Source of the DNA: Gossypium raimondii
Lineage: Eukaryota; Streptophyta; Magnoliopsida; Malvales; Malvaceae
Assembly (NCBI RefSeq): GCF_025698545.1
Contig: NC_068575.1
Span: forward strand, 56,057,980-56,121,979
Reading direction: 5' to 3'
Length of the DNA stretch: 64,000 bases
Shown here: positions 58,886 through 64,000 of the stretch, in pieces
Layout: each line of letters opens with the position of its first letter
Position numbering within the stretch: the stretch's first letter is position 1
Notes under the pieces: model-generated
The model's input: the letters and a program-made list of their open reading frames with translations, nothing else
Database searches by the model: none
Told to the model about the DNA's origin: nothing
Made by a program: the position numbers and the translations under genes

Positions 58886-59952
58886 ATAGGTTTTAGTCTA
58901 ACCACGTTCCTAGTTCTCCATACACTTCTCTGATCTTCCGTTACATGTAATCTGTATTCTACACATTTTTGTATTTTTTAACCAATGTTTTTCAAACTTA
59001 TAAAATCCATAACATCTTTATCATTCAATGATACAGGAACCAAATATTAAAAGTTGTCGAGTGTTTTTGTTGTGTCCTCTTAGTGAGGGAAATTGGATAT
59101 TTATAAGATACAGTTATTGTTCATCGAAATGACGTCTTAAGTAGACTCCGTGCACACCAACACGTATACTACTCTAGACTTAACATATATTTATCGTACC
59201 ACGTGCTTGACTTCGCATTCTCTATCTGCGAGCCCCCAGTAAGCCCTTAATTTTCTACCTTGTGGGCCCAAGTTCCTCTGCATTTACTTGGATTGTGGGT
59301 AGATAATTCAAGGTTATATTTGAATTTCAGGTCAATAACAGGAAAAATACCATAACAAGAGTTAATAAGTATATTTAATTTTAAGATCTTAAAATTCAAA
59401 TCTCATTGTCCAACGTTTTCTTAAAAGAACTAAATCAAAATAAACTTAAAAACTGATAATAACATATTTTTTACAGATTTACAAAATCTTTGATTCTATA
59501 ATATTTACCAAACCAAATAAACCTTCTATCAGTGAAATTTGAAACTGTAGAACTGGTAAGAAAATTATAGTGGAAAAAGTCGAAATTTCTCTGGTTGAAA
59601 ATTCAGTGGGAACCTCCACTCTAAAGAGTAATCTTTTTCATTAGTCGAGTCAGATAGCAAATCAGATCGTAAAACGAAAAAGAAAATCCCAAAACCTCAA
59701 CACTACCAGTCCTATAATTCGCCCACCTCAAAGCATCATCTGAATATCCATTGTAGGTGGGGTGGTCCTTGAATGGGATAGCCTCCTACATCCTGATAAT
59801 ATCATTTTTGGTCATCACTTGGAACTATTAACCAACAAAGATGGTCATTCTGAACTAGAAAGAGATAGGGCAATGTAGCTTGTCAGCGGTGGCAACCTAG
59901 CATCATCCAAAACCAATTTACAACACGAACAGATGCCGTTCCATTCTATCAT
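58886..59952. other. Convergent 3' region of PPR and kinase genes
   Basis: 3' UTRs of the PPR gene (left part) and of the minus-strand kinase (roughly 59600-59952). No further gene seen. Confidence 0.5.
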
Positions 59953-63883
<3,931 letters not shown>

Positions 63884-64000
63884 CTGATGTGAAAATAAAA
63901 ATCAATCATAAAACCAAAAATAAAGAAAACAAGCATCCTCATAGTAATAGAGAACATTCATATTGCTATCTTTGTATACTTGTCTCATTGTAGATCTCAT

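Overview
The window looks like nuclear DNA of a dicot, most likely a Malvaceae plant such as cotton (Gossypium). It has small-exon plant genes with AT-rich introns and long intergenic stretches filled with LTR, Mutator, hAT, MITE and LINE debris. The long LTRs open with TGTAACAGCC, close with GTGTTACA and carry CACACGGGCGTGTGG motifs, which I associate from memory with cotton-type repeats. The species call is inference.

Left gene block (about 3-19 kb): a DGD2-type digalactosyldiacylglycerol synthase (+, 3685-5961); a small double zinc-knuckle protein whose 2.6-kb first intron holds a tandem duplication (+, 7630-10685); a hotdog-fold thioesterase with a peroxisome-type AKL tail (+, 14737-15851); and, convergent to it, the chloroplast SRP receptor cpFtsY (-, 16681-19172). 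A short Ty1/copia relic with two LTRs and an ATAAA target duplication lies about 340 bp upstream of cpFtsY.

Transposon stack (22.7-38.5 kb): a solo LTR (5-bp duplication TTCTC) was split by a 12.5-kb Mutator-like element (MULE) with terminal inverted repeats of about 1.1 kb. The MULE contains a decayed MURA-type transposase (-), a small spliced open frame that starts inside its left terminal repeat (+), a captured last exon of a methylesterase-like gene (+), a hAT-type element (26619-27887) and another solo LTR (29386-32274, duplication TACTT). Most boundaries are supported by target-site duplications, so the order of insertion can be read.

Middle (38.5-53.2 kb): LINE fragments with RNase-H-like coding, a pile of three MITEs upstream of an intronless C2-domain (BAP-like) gene (42141-42668), a second nest of solo LTRs (43439-49376 containing 43837-46728), more MITEs, and a degenerate tRNA-Gly. 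Blocks flanking the C2 gene recur about 10 kb downstream without the gene, which suggests an old segmental duplication followed by gene loss.

Right gene block (53.7-64 kb): a membrane RING-H2 E3 ligase (-, 53679-55596) sharing an 0.8-kb divergent promoter with an intronless 823-residue PPR-DYW RNA-editing factor (+, 56414-58885), then a group-III shaggy/GSK3-like kinase (-, 59953 to beyond the window end). DGD2, cpFtsY and perhaps the PPR protein serve the chloroplast or organelles; otherwise the genes show no operon-like relationship, as expected in a plant nucleus. I found no CRISPR, viral or clustered metabolic system. The most unusual region is the MULE with its TIR-borne mini-gene and captured fragment.
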